From: Coturnix japonica
Taxonomy: Eukaryota; Chordata; Aves; Galliformes; Phasianidae
Direction: 5' to 3'
DNA length: 64,000 nt
NCBI RefSeq assembly: GCF_001577835.2
Contig: NC_029529.1
Location: 11,605,380 to 11,669,379, forward strand
This document shows, piece after piece, positions 23,391 through 54,400 of this stretch (the first letter of the stretch is position 1; each line of letters begins with the position of its first letter). Position numbers and translations under genes: made by a program. The notes beneath the pieces are model-generated. The model had not been told where the DNA came from and ran no database searches. It was given only the letters and a program-made list of their open reading frames with translations.

Positions 23391-23872
23391 GTGAGTGCGG
23401 CCAGCCCGGCCCGGCCTGCTCGGCACCGCGAGCCGACCTCGGGGCCTCCCCTCGGCTTCCATTCAGCGCCGGGGCCTGCTCGGTTCCCTCTCGGTTCCCG
23501 TTCGGTTCCCACTCGGTGCTGGGTCCCTCATAGCGCCGCTGTGTGCCCGTTAACCGCGGCTCGCAGCCCTATAACGGCCGTTCGGGGGTTTGGGGCCGCC
23601 TGGCTCCGTGCTGAAGGGCTCCGTGCTCAGCTGCTGCCGGCCCATTGGGTGTCACGGCCTCGGGGTGTCCCGGAGGGGGCTGCCGCGTTCAGGCGTTGCT
23701 CTGAGCTCAGAGTTCACTTCCCCGTTTTGTTTTGCCGTTATTCTGTCTCAGGTGTTCGCAGTGTGTGCTGATATCACGAGCTCGGGTGGTTTGCTGGGTG
23801 AACTTCAGGATCAGGAGGACGCGTTTTGCATCCAGCATCATCCCGCTCCTTCAGCTGGACGCTGGGAGCCTC

Positions 23873-23954
23873 ATGTGCGTGTGCAGCTGGGGCAGAGCCA
23901 CGCCGATGCCGTGGGGAGCTGTGCCATGAGCGCTGGTGAGCTGTGGCCGTCGCC

Positions 23955-23958
<4 letters not shown>
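23873..23958 (+). promoter_or_regulatory. Two chained upstream ORFs in the UBN1 5' leader
   Basis: In UBN1 exon 2, uORF1 (23873-23929, 18 codons, starts MCVCSWG) ends in TGA that overlaps the ATG of uORF2 as ATGA (23926-23929). uORF2 (23926-23958, 10 codons, MSAGELWPSP) ends in TGA that overlaps the UBN1 ATG, again as ATGA (23955-23958). They are the only upstream ATG-started ORFs visible in the leader; uORF1 has one inner in-frame ATG at 23906. The likely effect is damped or re-initiation-dependent UBN1 translation. Confidence 0.7.
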
Positions 23959-44270
<20,312 letters not shown>

Positions 44271-46640
44271 CGTCTGCCAGGAGGGGAGCTAGAACACACA
44301 TGGGATAAACCGAAGAGCAGTTAATTCATGGATACCGACGGTGACTTCTACTCATGACAACTGGAGAGACTGAACTTCAACGAGGGGGTTTGTTGGTGAG
44401 TTTGCTCAGAGGTTCTCAGAGTAAAGCCCCACACCAAGGGCCACCTTGAGCCACGTCGCGATGAGAGAAGTGTTTGTAGCACTCTTCTATTGCTGCTGCC
44501 CTTCATGCATTCCCTGGCACTGGCATGAGCTGGAACTTGCAGGGAGAGTGGCCTGGCTTTCCTGCAGGAAGTTCAGGGCTGGTGGATTCCCACTCACCTG
44601 CGTCTACGTCTGCCAAGTACCTCCAAGCCCAGTTACCTCCTTGGTCTCCCTGTGGAGGGTATGAAAGGTGCTTCTTTCTTTTGCTTTGGATTTACTTGGA
44701 CAATTCTAGCACTGCCAGTGCTTTCTGAAGACATTTCACTGATTCTTTTCAATTGTACTATTAAGCTGTGCTACACTTAATAGGACCTAACATTTCCTGT
44801 GCGGTGAATCTAACGAACCACCTGATGTTCCCCTCTGGAGGAGAAAGAAGACTCTTTAGAGAGACACTTCTAGATGCACTCATGGACGTTGAGAATTCGA
44901 CATCTTTTGGTTTTTGGAATTTTCTTTTTTTTTTTCTTCTCCAAAGGGATGCTTTTTTTCCTGCTCAGTTTTATCCTCATTACCGTTGAATGCATTGGAT
45001 TGAATGGGACACTTCTCAGCATGTCATATATAGGAAGACATAATTCCAGTGCCTTTTATGGTGGAGCAAGAATGGACTAGTGACATACATTTCAGCCCTA
45101 TTTTATGTGCTCCTCAACCCTTTTTTAATCATTCTGTATTTAAGATGTATTCTGTTTATTTAATAGAGCTTTTTATGGTTGCACATCAAAAAAGCTGCAC
45201 TGTCTGGACTTTAATGGTGTCTTGGTGACTGCGAACACAGTACCAAATCCAGCAAGAGCACCAGTTCTTATCAGAGTTTGTGCAAGCGGGTTCCAGACCC
45301 TCCCCTAAAGCCATTCTTTCCTAGGGTTGTCAGCAACGATCTCTTTAGTGGGCAGAGGGAATGATCTAGGTTAACCAAGGTCACTTATATTCAAATGAAT
45401 TCCAGAGAAGAGTTTTGCTCTCCTTGATGATTTCTGCACTAGAATCATGCGCTTGTCCCAGCGGCAGGAATGGGGACCATCTGGGGTTGGGGTGTATCAG
45501 TTTTATTTTTTAAGATGGTATTTTAACTCTTAGCCCTAAATACTTCTCCCCTGAGCACACCCTTTCCAACTGTGCATAGCGAAAGGCAGGCTGTGGTTCC
45601 AACTGAGCTTTCTGGGTTTTATTTTTCTGCTCTCCCCAGTCTCTTTTCTCAGGCTCCTGTAGCCCATGTTCTGAATTGTGCCGTGGTGGCACTGATCTGC
45701 ATAGATTTCAGCTGTAGTTCAAGGGAAAGTCTGCAGCCTTCCTCCTAGAGCATTCAGGTAGGATGCTGGCGCTGAGTATACCAGCAAATATCTGCTTTTG
45801 TTTTCCCTATTTTTTTGTAAGCTCCGAGACAGACTGTTCTCTATTTGGGCTGGTATGTAATTTTCCAAGATCATTGTGTTGTTTATATTAATAATAATAA
45901 TAATAATATTAATAATAATAAAATGCAGCTCAGAATTAAAAATCTGTTTACAGAAAATATCTAGGTTGTAGCAAAAGAGCCAAAGACAAGAACTTGTGTG
46001 ACTGAAATGAAGCACAGCAGTTTATCGTTGGTCTCTGATCAGTGGATGTCGCATGGTTCCCGTTGGAGGCCTCATCCTGAGAGGTGCTTTGCACCTTCAA
46101 CTTCCCATGGTTGCTGAAAGCACGTAAACACCTGGTGGGACAGGGACTCGCAGCGAGTGACCCAAGGTGCTGGTTCTATCCCTCTCTTTGCTTTCACTTG
46201 AATGCTTCTGCTGGGAGGCACCTGTGTGCGTGGCCAGAGCAGGACGCCCTTGTTCTAGGAATATAGCGAAGCCTCTTGCCTCAGGGAAATGTTTATTTGG
46301 TGGAAATTCTGTGGGATATTTCTTCTTTTTTTAATTTACGTGCTATAATGAATGAGTGAATGGTACGGAGCAGAGCTGCAGCAAGGCAGAACCACGCGGA
46401 GGCCTGACAGCTGATGGGGAGCCAGGGCTCTGGCCTCTGCCTCAATGGGGCAATGTGCAGCACTTCCGTGGCAGCGTGGGGCAGTGAGGCTCCCATGGCA
46501 CTTACTTTATAGGGCAGTTCCTTTTGGATGTAAGAGCTGCGGTTTACTATTATATTTTTTTTGTGTGATGGGACTGTCTTGCTGAAGATGATGGGGGTGG
46601 TAATGAAAACTGTTAATCTTGTACAGAATAACTGAATAAA
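44271..46640 (+). terminator. UBN1: UBN1 3' UTR with two poly(A) signals
   Basis: After the TGA at 44268-44270 no further exon is apparent. AATAAA occurs at 45917-45922, at the end of an AAT repeat, and at 46635-46640, followed by T/G-rich sequence. Use of the distal signal gives a 3' UTR of about 2.4 kb. The T-rich runs near 44925 and 45120 are part of this UTR. Confidence 0.6.
45887..45923. repeat. (AAT)n microsatellite
   Basis: About eleven ATA/AAT units with a single TATT interruption, inside the UBN1 3' UTR; the last unit creates an AATAAA. Confidence 0.9.
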
Positions 46641-46659
46641 TTGTTTCAATGTTTCCAAA

Positions 46660-47515
46660 ATGCTTTTTTTGCTTCCCCATCTCCTTCCCTCTAGTTTTTA
46701 CCATTTTGCTTTTAAGAATTTGTTTTAGCTTGGTGATCATCTCCTGACCCCTATTTCTTGAGTGACTAATCAATTACCGTCTAACTAAATGTCTTACTTT
46801 GTAAGTGTACTGTGGCTCTGAAGCCACTGTGATGGTAGAATTAATTCTTGTTCAATGCTTTTGAATCACAGAAGGGGTTGGATTGGAAGGATTGGATATT
46901 TGCTGGAGCAACGGCACGATCCTGCGTGATCCATTCATTTACAAAGGTAGAATAATTGCACTGATCTCCAAAGCCAAGAAGGATGGTCAGTGAATGCTCG
47001 CTGATGCTTTTGTTGATGGCAAAGTTTGCTGAGGCTCAGGTATTGAGCTTTAATGAAAGGAGAGGTGTCACATGAAGAATGCGGGCTGGTCGGGGCAGAG
47101 CTGGATGTGAGTATGGCTGAAAGGCAGCACTGCTCTGCCAAAGCTTTTGCTGCATCAGTTGATGACATAACGTGAAAAAGATCCTGGGGTTTAAACTTTG
47201 ATAGAGGGGTTGGTAAAGCAGAAATTGCCCTGGTAAGGCAGAAATTGGGGTAAAGGAAACAGTTAGTTGTACTCTAGAAGTCTCTAGTAGCATCCCAGCA
47301 TAAATCCCTCTCTTCCCGTAGCTGCAGTCTCATTTGATGGTGCAGTTCCCTCCCATCTAATGCCGCTAATTAGTCCCAGCTAACGCTGAGTCTGGTCAAA
47401 GGAATAGTCCTATTTATCAGTTTCTTTTTAATGTTGACTCTCAGCTGGCATCTTCCCATAAGGCCAAGGATCAAGAGAGCGCTGTAAGCAATAAAGGAAG
47501 ACAAACATCTGATTG
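46660..47515. other. UBN1-PPL convergent intergenic interval
   Basis: Less than 1 kb between the two inferred transcript ends. No gene or convincing repeat is seen. Confidence 0.45.
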
Positions 47516-47533
47516 GAACCACTGCATTTTTTT

Positions 47534-47539
47534 TTTATT
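47534..47539 (-). terminator. PPL: PPL poly(A) signal
   Basis: AATAAA on the minus strand, next to a T-run on plus, 0.88 kb after the PPL stop. Another AATAAA-type site lies near 48071 and could give a shorter 3' UTR. Confidence 0.55.
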
Positions 47540-48420
47540 TCATACTATAAATAGAATTCCCCTCTATTTCCCGTTCCCGTACACAAGTAAGTGAGACGTG
47601 TAGCTGCATGTAACTCTATTCGATAAGATACCAGCACAAATGGCTCTCAACCACGAGGTAAGCTAACTGTGTTTCGAAGGCACTCTGCGTTTGGTTACAG
47701 TTGCATGCTTTACACCAGCATCTTGTGTTCGGCACTGCTGCCGGCTCTTCACATACTTCTTGGTGAACTCTATGGTATAGGAATGCTCCTCCTGGATCTA
47801 GGGCTGACACCATCAAATTACTGTGCTTCATTTCACTCTTGCCCAGCAGCATCAGCACGCCGGTGAGCAAAAAGGTCGGGTGTTCATGTGATGGTACCAA
47901 GGTGAGGTGCACATCACGCCTTTTGCTTACAGAGCCGGTTTTCTCCAAGGATAATCCCATCGTTTGGTTGCCCACAGTCAAACTGTGAGGCTTACCAACA
48001 TGGAGCTGATGTACCCAGCTCTCGCTGGTCAGCCCAGAATCATTTTGACCCTCAGTCTCCTAACATCTGCTTTATTTATTTGTTTTCTGCCTTTGTGGCT
48101 TACATGTTGAAGAAACTGTGGGTTTGACTGAGTCTTTTGGACTTCAGGTACTTTGCTTGTTTTTGGCTTGTCATCTTGTTTGTTGAGTGGTTGGGTAGGG
48201 CTGAAGAGGGAGCGAAGGTTTAGTTGTAGGCTTGACAAAGGTGTTTTCCACTACTGGCGGTGCTTTTCCGCAGCGTATGACAGCAAGCAGTGCGGCTTCA
48301 TAGCGCGGCTGGACAGAGGCTCTAGCATTTTGGAAGATGCAAAGGAGGGCGAGGATTTGCAGTGATCTGGTAGTCTTAACAAGTGGTGCAGCTCTGACTT
48401 GCTGCCTTTAAGAGAAGGTT

Positions 48421-51400
48421 CTAAAGTGGAGCGAGCACTGGGTAGTTACTTCCAGACACCAAGACCGCCAGCTCCTGGATTGACATCTGCTTGTTGAGGT
48501 AACTGTTGTACTGGGCCGTGCTTAGTCTGCCGCTTTTCAGCGCATCTTCGATTGAGAACTCTCTGCCTGATTTCCTGTCGAGGATCACGGATGATTCCCC
48601 ATTGGGCCCCTTGATTGAGATCTCTTCCCAGTCGCATTCCTGACTCTTCAGCTTGACAAACAGGCTCCATTCAATGAGGCCAAGCACATGAGCTTCCTCT
48701 GGAGACATCTCCTTGCCTGTGTCTGGATCGATGACCACAATGGAGCGCCTCAGGTGGTTCTCTCTTTGTTCCCTCTTGATTGCCACCGTCTTGAGGCGGT
48801 TCTGGAGCTGCTCGATCTCTGCATCTTTTTCTTTAGATAACTGCTTCAGATCATCTAACTCTCTTTCCAGAGCTTGGAATCTGGAGTCTAGGTTTATTCC
48901 ACTGTCCATGTGGGTCATGTTTCTCAAATCCCGAGCTTCTGTTGCTGTGAGTTCAATCTCTGACTGCAGCCTCCTTGTTTCCATCAGCAGGTTCTGTTTC
49001 TCAAGGTGTAATTTGTGGTTTTCTTCTCTCAGTAAGTCTAGTTCCTTCGATGACTTAGAGTTGTTGAATTCCACCTCAGACAGCCTGGTTTCAAGCCTAT
49101 TGATGTCCGCATCTAGCTCCCTCTTGCGCCTGCTCTCCTCTTCCAGGTTGCTCTTCAGCTTCTGAATCTCATACTCCGTGTCTCCTTTGTCCACTTGGAC
49201 GCTCTCTGAAAAGACAACTTTCTCTTTGACCTCCATTTTCTCCAATGAAAGAAGCTTCTTTCTCAAGGCTTCCAGTTCAGTTTGCAGGACTTGTCTCCGG
49301 TGTTTTTCTTCTTCCAGTTCCAGCTTGAGAAGGGAGTGCTCCTTCTCTTGCTGGGGATCTTGCTGAAGGATCACTTTCTGTTTCACTGTTACTCGTTCTG
49401 TCGTTTCCCTCTCTTGTTCTTCTAACTCATTCAACCTAATCCTCAGCCTCTGCACTTCCAGTTCCGCCTCTCTGCGGGCCTGTCTCTCTTTCTCCAGTTC
49501 TTCCAATTGTCGCTCCAGCTCAGACCGCCTCCTCTGCAGCCTGCGCAGTTCTTCACGGAGGGAATCTATCTGCTTCAGCTCGCTCTCAATGCTCTGCGAG
49601 AAGGAGTTCACTTCTGCTTTCAAGGCAGGATCTTGCTCGTACTTCACCACTTCTTGCTGGACCACTTTCTCCTTCACCTGGGAAAGTTCCTCCTCCTTTT
49701 GTCTTACTTTCTCTTCTTGGAGGAGCCGCTCCCTCTCCAGGTCAACGTGCTTCATTTGTTCCTCCGCCAGCTGCACTCTCAGAGATTCCACCTCCTCTCT
49801 CGTCTTCGGGTCCTCCCGGAACTGCAGAATTTCTTGAACAACTTCCTTTGTGTGCACTTGAGGCTTGGTATCCTTCAAAGCTTGTATCTCTTGTTTCAGC
49901 TGGTAGATCTCGAGGTCAGCTCTTTCAATTGCTGCTGTCCTCTCTATGATTTCCTCACGGAGCCGCTGTAGCTCCTTTTCAGTTTCTGGATCATTCTTGT
50001 ACTTAATGACCTCCTTAATGACTTCTTTGACTTCTACCAGCGGCTCTCTGTTCCGCAGAGCAGCCAGTTCATTCTGACAGCTCTTCAACTGTTCGTCACC
50101 ACCCCGGTATCTCCTCTCCTGCTCTACCAGCTCCAACCGAAGGTTGGCAACTTCATTTTCAGCCTTAGGATCCGGCCGCACGATCTCCCTCACCTTCTCC
50201 TGGACAACCACCTTGGTGTTCTCTTCCTCCAGCAGCTGGATCTTCCTGAGCAGCTCGGCCTTCTCCCTCTCGTTGGAACGCCCCTTGGATTTCTCATCCT
50301 CGTACTGGCGCCGAAGCTCATTCACCTCCCTCTCGATGGCCACGTCTTTCTCCACCTTCAGCACCTCCTTGACAGTAATCTTGCCCTCAGCAATGGCCCG
50401 TTCCTTCTCGAGACGTTTGAGCTTCTCCTGGAGGAAGCTGAGCTCTTCCTCGTGCTTCTGCCTCAGGGCACTCTCCCTCTCCTTGTTCTCTTGCAACATT
50501 CGGAATTCCATCTCCAGCTGGGGATCGTTCTGCAGCTTCAGCACCTCCTTCTCTGTTACCTTCTCCTGCTCTTTGTTCTTCTCGCTGGACAGCACAGCGA
50601 TTTGTTGGCGTAAAAGATTGACCTCGTTTTCCCTGGTTCCTTCCTGCCTCCTGAGCTCTTCCAATTCTTCTTTGAGCCTCAGGATTTCTTCAGCTTGAGC
50701 CTTATCTTGCTCAATGCGCAGCACCTCTTTCACTATATACTCCTGCCCTCCTTCCTTCTTCTCATGCTCCAAAACACGCAGCCTGACTTTAAGGGCCTCC
50801 AGCTCATCCTGCAGCACCTGGTTCTTGCGCTGCTCTTCAGCCAGGCTTTGCTGCAGTTTGTGGAAGCTCTCCTCCAGCTGCGGGTCCGGTACTTTCTTCA
50901 CCAGTTCCTTCTTTACCACGGTTTCTTGAGGCTTCTGGTTTTGCAGGTGGACAATGTTGTTCTGGATGGCTTGGATCTCAGCTTCTAACTGTTGCCGACG
51001 CTGAGTCTCATCCTCAAGCTCTTTCTTCAACTTCCAGACTTCTTCTACAGGCCTTACAGATTTTTTGGTCTGGATGAAGTCTTGTGTCACCTGAGCCTCT
51101 GGCTGCTGTTGTCGAAAAAAAGCGTGTAGTTAAGCACCAAGTAAGCTCGTTCACTCCTGCGACAGTACTGCAGGAGGATGCTGATCTGGGTTAATGGAGG
51201 CTGCCTATTGCAAACACTAAACAGGGCAGATTTGCAGATGGGTGTTTCTTGAACTGCTCTGTGGATTCCTGGCCTGGAAATCGCTCTCAGTGATACCTGT
51301 TATGGTCCCAACAAAGCTTTAAGCTCTGACAGATGCACATTCTGGTATGGGCTAGGCATAAAGGAAGTGTTAAAAATAGCACAGAGCTTCTAAGGATGAT

Positions 51401-54400
51401 CAGGAACTGGAAAACATGGAGAGCTTGGGCCTCATCCCAGGCAGACCACTTCATTGAGGTGTCTGCTGATTGATGGCTTTAGGGGCATGAAATGCCAGCT
51501 ATATTCATTTCCAGTTCAGCTTGTAATAGTAAAGGCACACGTGTGTGTGTGTGATTCTCATATTCTCTCAGATTCACACTGCCACAGCCTGTTGCAGCTG
51601 CATCAAGCTGCCTGCCTGCAGCACACATAGATCTAAGCCAAGAGCTTGAGCTTGCACCGAGCTGACCCTCAGGAGCCACACAGCACAGCCAAGCCCTGAG
51701 CCTCTGTGTGTGGGAGATGGCTTACCTGCCTCAGGAGGCTCTGAGCAAATTCCAGGTTCTGCAGCCTCTGCCTGTTCACAGCATTCACTTCGGTGAACTT
51801 GGCTGCCAGAATGGCTTCCTAGGAGATAAAAGAGTGTTCAGCAAAGGTGGTGGGACCAGGGATCGTCCCTGGTCTTGGCCAGTGTCAAGTGGCTGGTGGC
51901 CTGCTCTCTCCACAAGCACTTCTATCCAGGATGCTGACCATGAAATGCTTGTTTGCATAACCCCCGTTGGTCCCACAGGCTGTGAGCTGCTGTAGCTCTC
52001 CGTAGGGTACCTCTTGCTTACCTCCTCTTTCACTTTTGCAGCTGGAGATTGCAGCCTGGGCTTCTTGCTCATGTACCCATTGCGCCCGTTCTCAAGGTCG
52101 AGGATGGACCGCAGCTTCTCAGCTTCCAGCTCGTAGTCCTGTGGGAAGAAGTTCCCAGGAGGAAGGGGTGAGATTCCTGCATCACCCCCCCCAAACTCCA
52201 TCTCTCTTGACTTCTTCCCTTTGGCCACATTTTGGGCAAGCTGCTGAGGCTGGTGTGGGACCTGTGGGTCACCCTGCAGGCTCTTGGGCACGTTCTGCCT
52301 GTCCTACAGTCTGGTGACCACAGCAGTATGACCAGACTCACCAGTCACCTCACCAATGCTGGCCATGGAGTAGAAAACTCCTTTCCCAAGCAGGAAATCC
52401 TGGCTAATTGCCATGTGATGTCCATGTTGGAACAGACATCACCTGGGTCCAGCTCCTCAGCTGTTTAAGCAAGCACACTAGGCTTCCTAGTTCTTCAACA
52501 GACAGCTCTCAATAGAATGTGAAGAGTTTTCCTGCTGGCAGAATTGCAGCCCTTACCTTTACTGCCTGCTGGTACTGCTGAGCTGTGGCAGAGACCTTTT
52601 GCACCTCCTGTTCTTTACTTGCGATGTCACCAAGGAGCGCCTGGGACAAACAAAGATGCATTCAGAGGGAATGCAGAAGCCCAAAGACTTCATTCACCTT
52701 TTGGGAGGGTTGCCACTGAAGTTACAACACTGAGAATTGCAACCTCCTAGCACTGCCCTGCTATTTACAAACATGTCACAGGTAAGAGTGTGGGACCTTA
52801 TAGTGTAAAAATAAAGCTGCTAAGCCTGTATGTTTTCCCATGTTATGCGCAGGAGCTGTTTGACTCCATTAATCATCTCTTTGTGGTCCTCTTCCCCTCC
52901 CTCAAGCAGCCCAGGGCTCTCAGAAAGAATTACCGCTTGGTTCTTCAGCTTCACTTCCACTTGCTGGATGTTGTCTGTCTCCTGCGGCTCATAGTTGGGT
53001 ATGTTGCAAAGGAACTGGTTGATTTTGTCATAGTTTGTGCGGTAGTTGGAATAGGCGCTCTTTGCTTTCTGCAGGGTCTGCGTTCTGTAGGGGAAATGGA
53101 CTCAATGTCAGCACAGTCTCAGTTGTTGTCTTCTTCAAACACCTCTTTGTTCGTCCCTGTTTTCCCTTCCCTGCTCCCCAAAGACACAGATTTGAGCTGG
53201 AGTTGTTCTCCATCCCCCTCCCTGCAGGTGCTCTTCTGCAGGAATCACTGCCACCTGGTTGGTGTGAAAGCAAGAGGAAATCGCAGGAGAAATGAGTCAC
53301 AGGGAAATGGCAGGGAGAATGTGGAGGATGCTGAATGCTGGGTGGAGCCTGCAGTGGGATAAGAAGGCACAAGATGTGCTGTGATCCAGGCAGAGGCAGG
53401 TGTGGGTGGATGACAGCTCATATGCTCTTATCTCACCTACTGCTGGTGCAGCCACTTGCCAAAGTCCCCATCTCTGTTGCAAGAACATTTAATCCCAGAG
53501 GCTGCCCAGACCTACCCAGCCAGCGCGTGCCAGGAACATCTATCGCCTCCTCCTTGGCACAGCCTGGAATCCATTCTGCAACTGCCCATTCCTAGACAGC
53601 ATTACACCTCTTCTGCTTTCAGAGTGGTTCCTGCCCTACTGTAAACATCCCAGGCTGGTCCAGTTCCAGCTAGATGCTGTCCTAGAGCCTCACCTGTGGT
53701 CAATCTGCTTGCTGAGGTTGTTGAAGCGCTGGTTGAGCTTGTAGAGCTCAGCTTCCTGCCGCTCGATGTCAGGACAGTGCTCTTGGAACTTGCTGGCCAG
53801 GGTGTTGGAGCAGGTCTTTGTCCTCAGCAAGTTCTGTTCTGCCTCATTAAGCAAGAACCTTTTGGATTGGAGCTCAGAGCCCATGGCCTGTGGAAAAAGG
53901 AGGGAGAGATTCTTCAGGGCCGCACATGTACCAGGTTTTTGTCACCACCAATTTGTGTTCAGGGCTTGGGGCAGCAACTGCTACAGCTCCTGGGAAGCAG
54001 TTCTGTGTGTGAGACACATCAATAGGGTAGAAAACAGGCTGCAGCAAACACTCACCAGCAGCTCTTCTTTCTTACGGTCTATCACCCGCAAGTCCTCTGG
54101 CACAGTGTCATCTGTGACCAGTTTGTTCTCATATGAAGACAGCAGGTCTCGGCCTTGCTGGAGGCTCTTCTCCAGGTGTGTGGCCACCTCAACTCTGTAC
54201 GGATGCAAGGGGAAGGATGTTGAATCATAGAACCATTAAGGTTATCAAAGGTCTCTAAGACCATCAAGTCCAACCACCAGCCCATCACCACCAACCCTGT
54301 CTGCTTCTGCTGGGCTTGTGCCATGACTTACTTCTCCTGGGCAGCACTGAGCAGCTGAACCACACGGTCATACTTCTTGTTGGTGTTCTCCACCTTGTTC

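Noticed and set aside
46861-46900. Possible CR1 tail (GAATCACAGAAGGGGTTGG)
   Set aside because: The following bases do not continue the CR1 pattern; the match is too short.
48713-50988. Long plus-strand open frames opposite the last PPL exon (for example 50144-50698, Ser-rich, and 49507-49971, Leu-rich)
   Set aside because: They are antisense shadows of Glu/Lys/Gln-rich coiled-coil codons: complementary codons give Ser, Phe and Leu runs. No start context, splice logic or family match.
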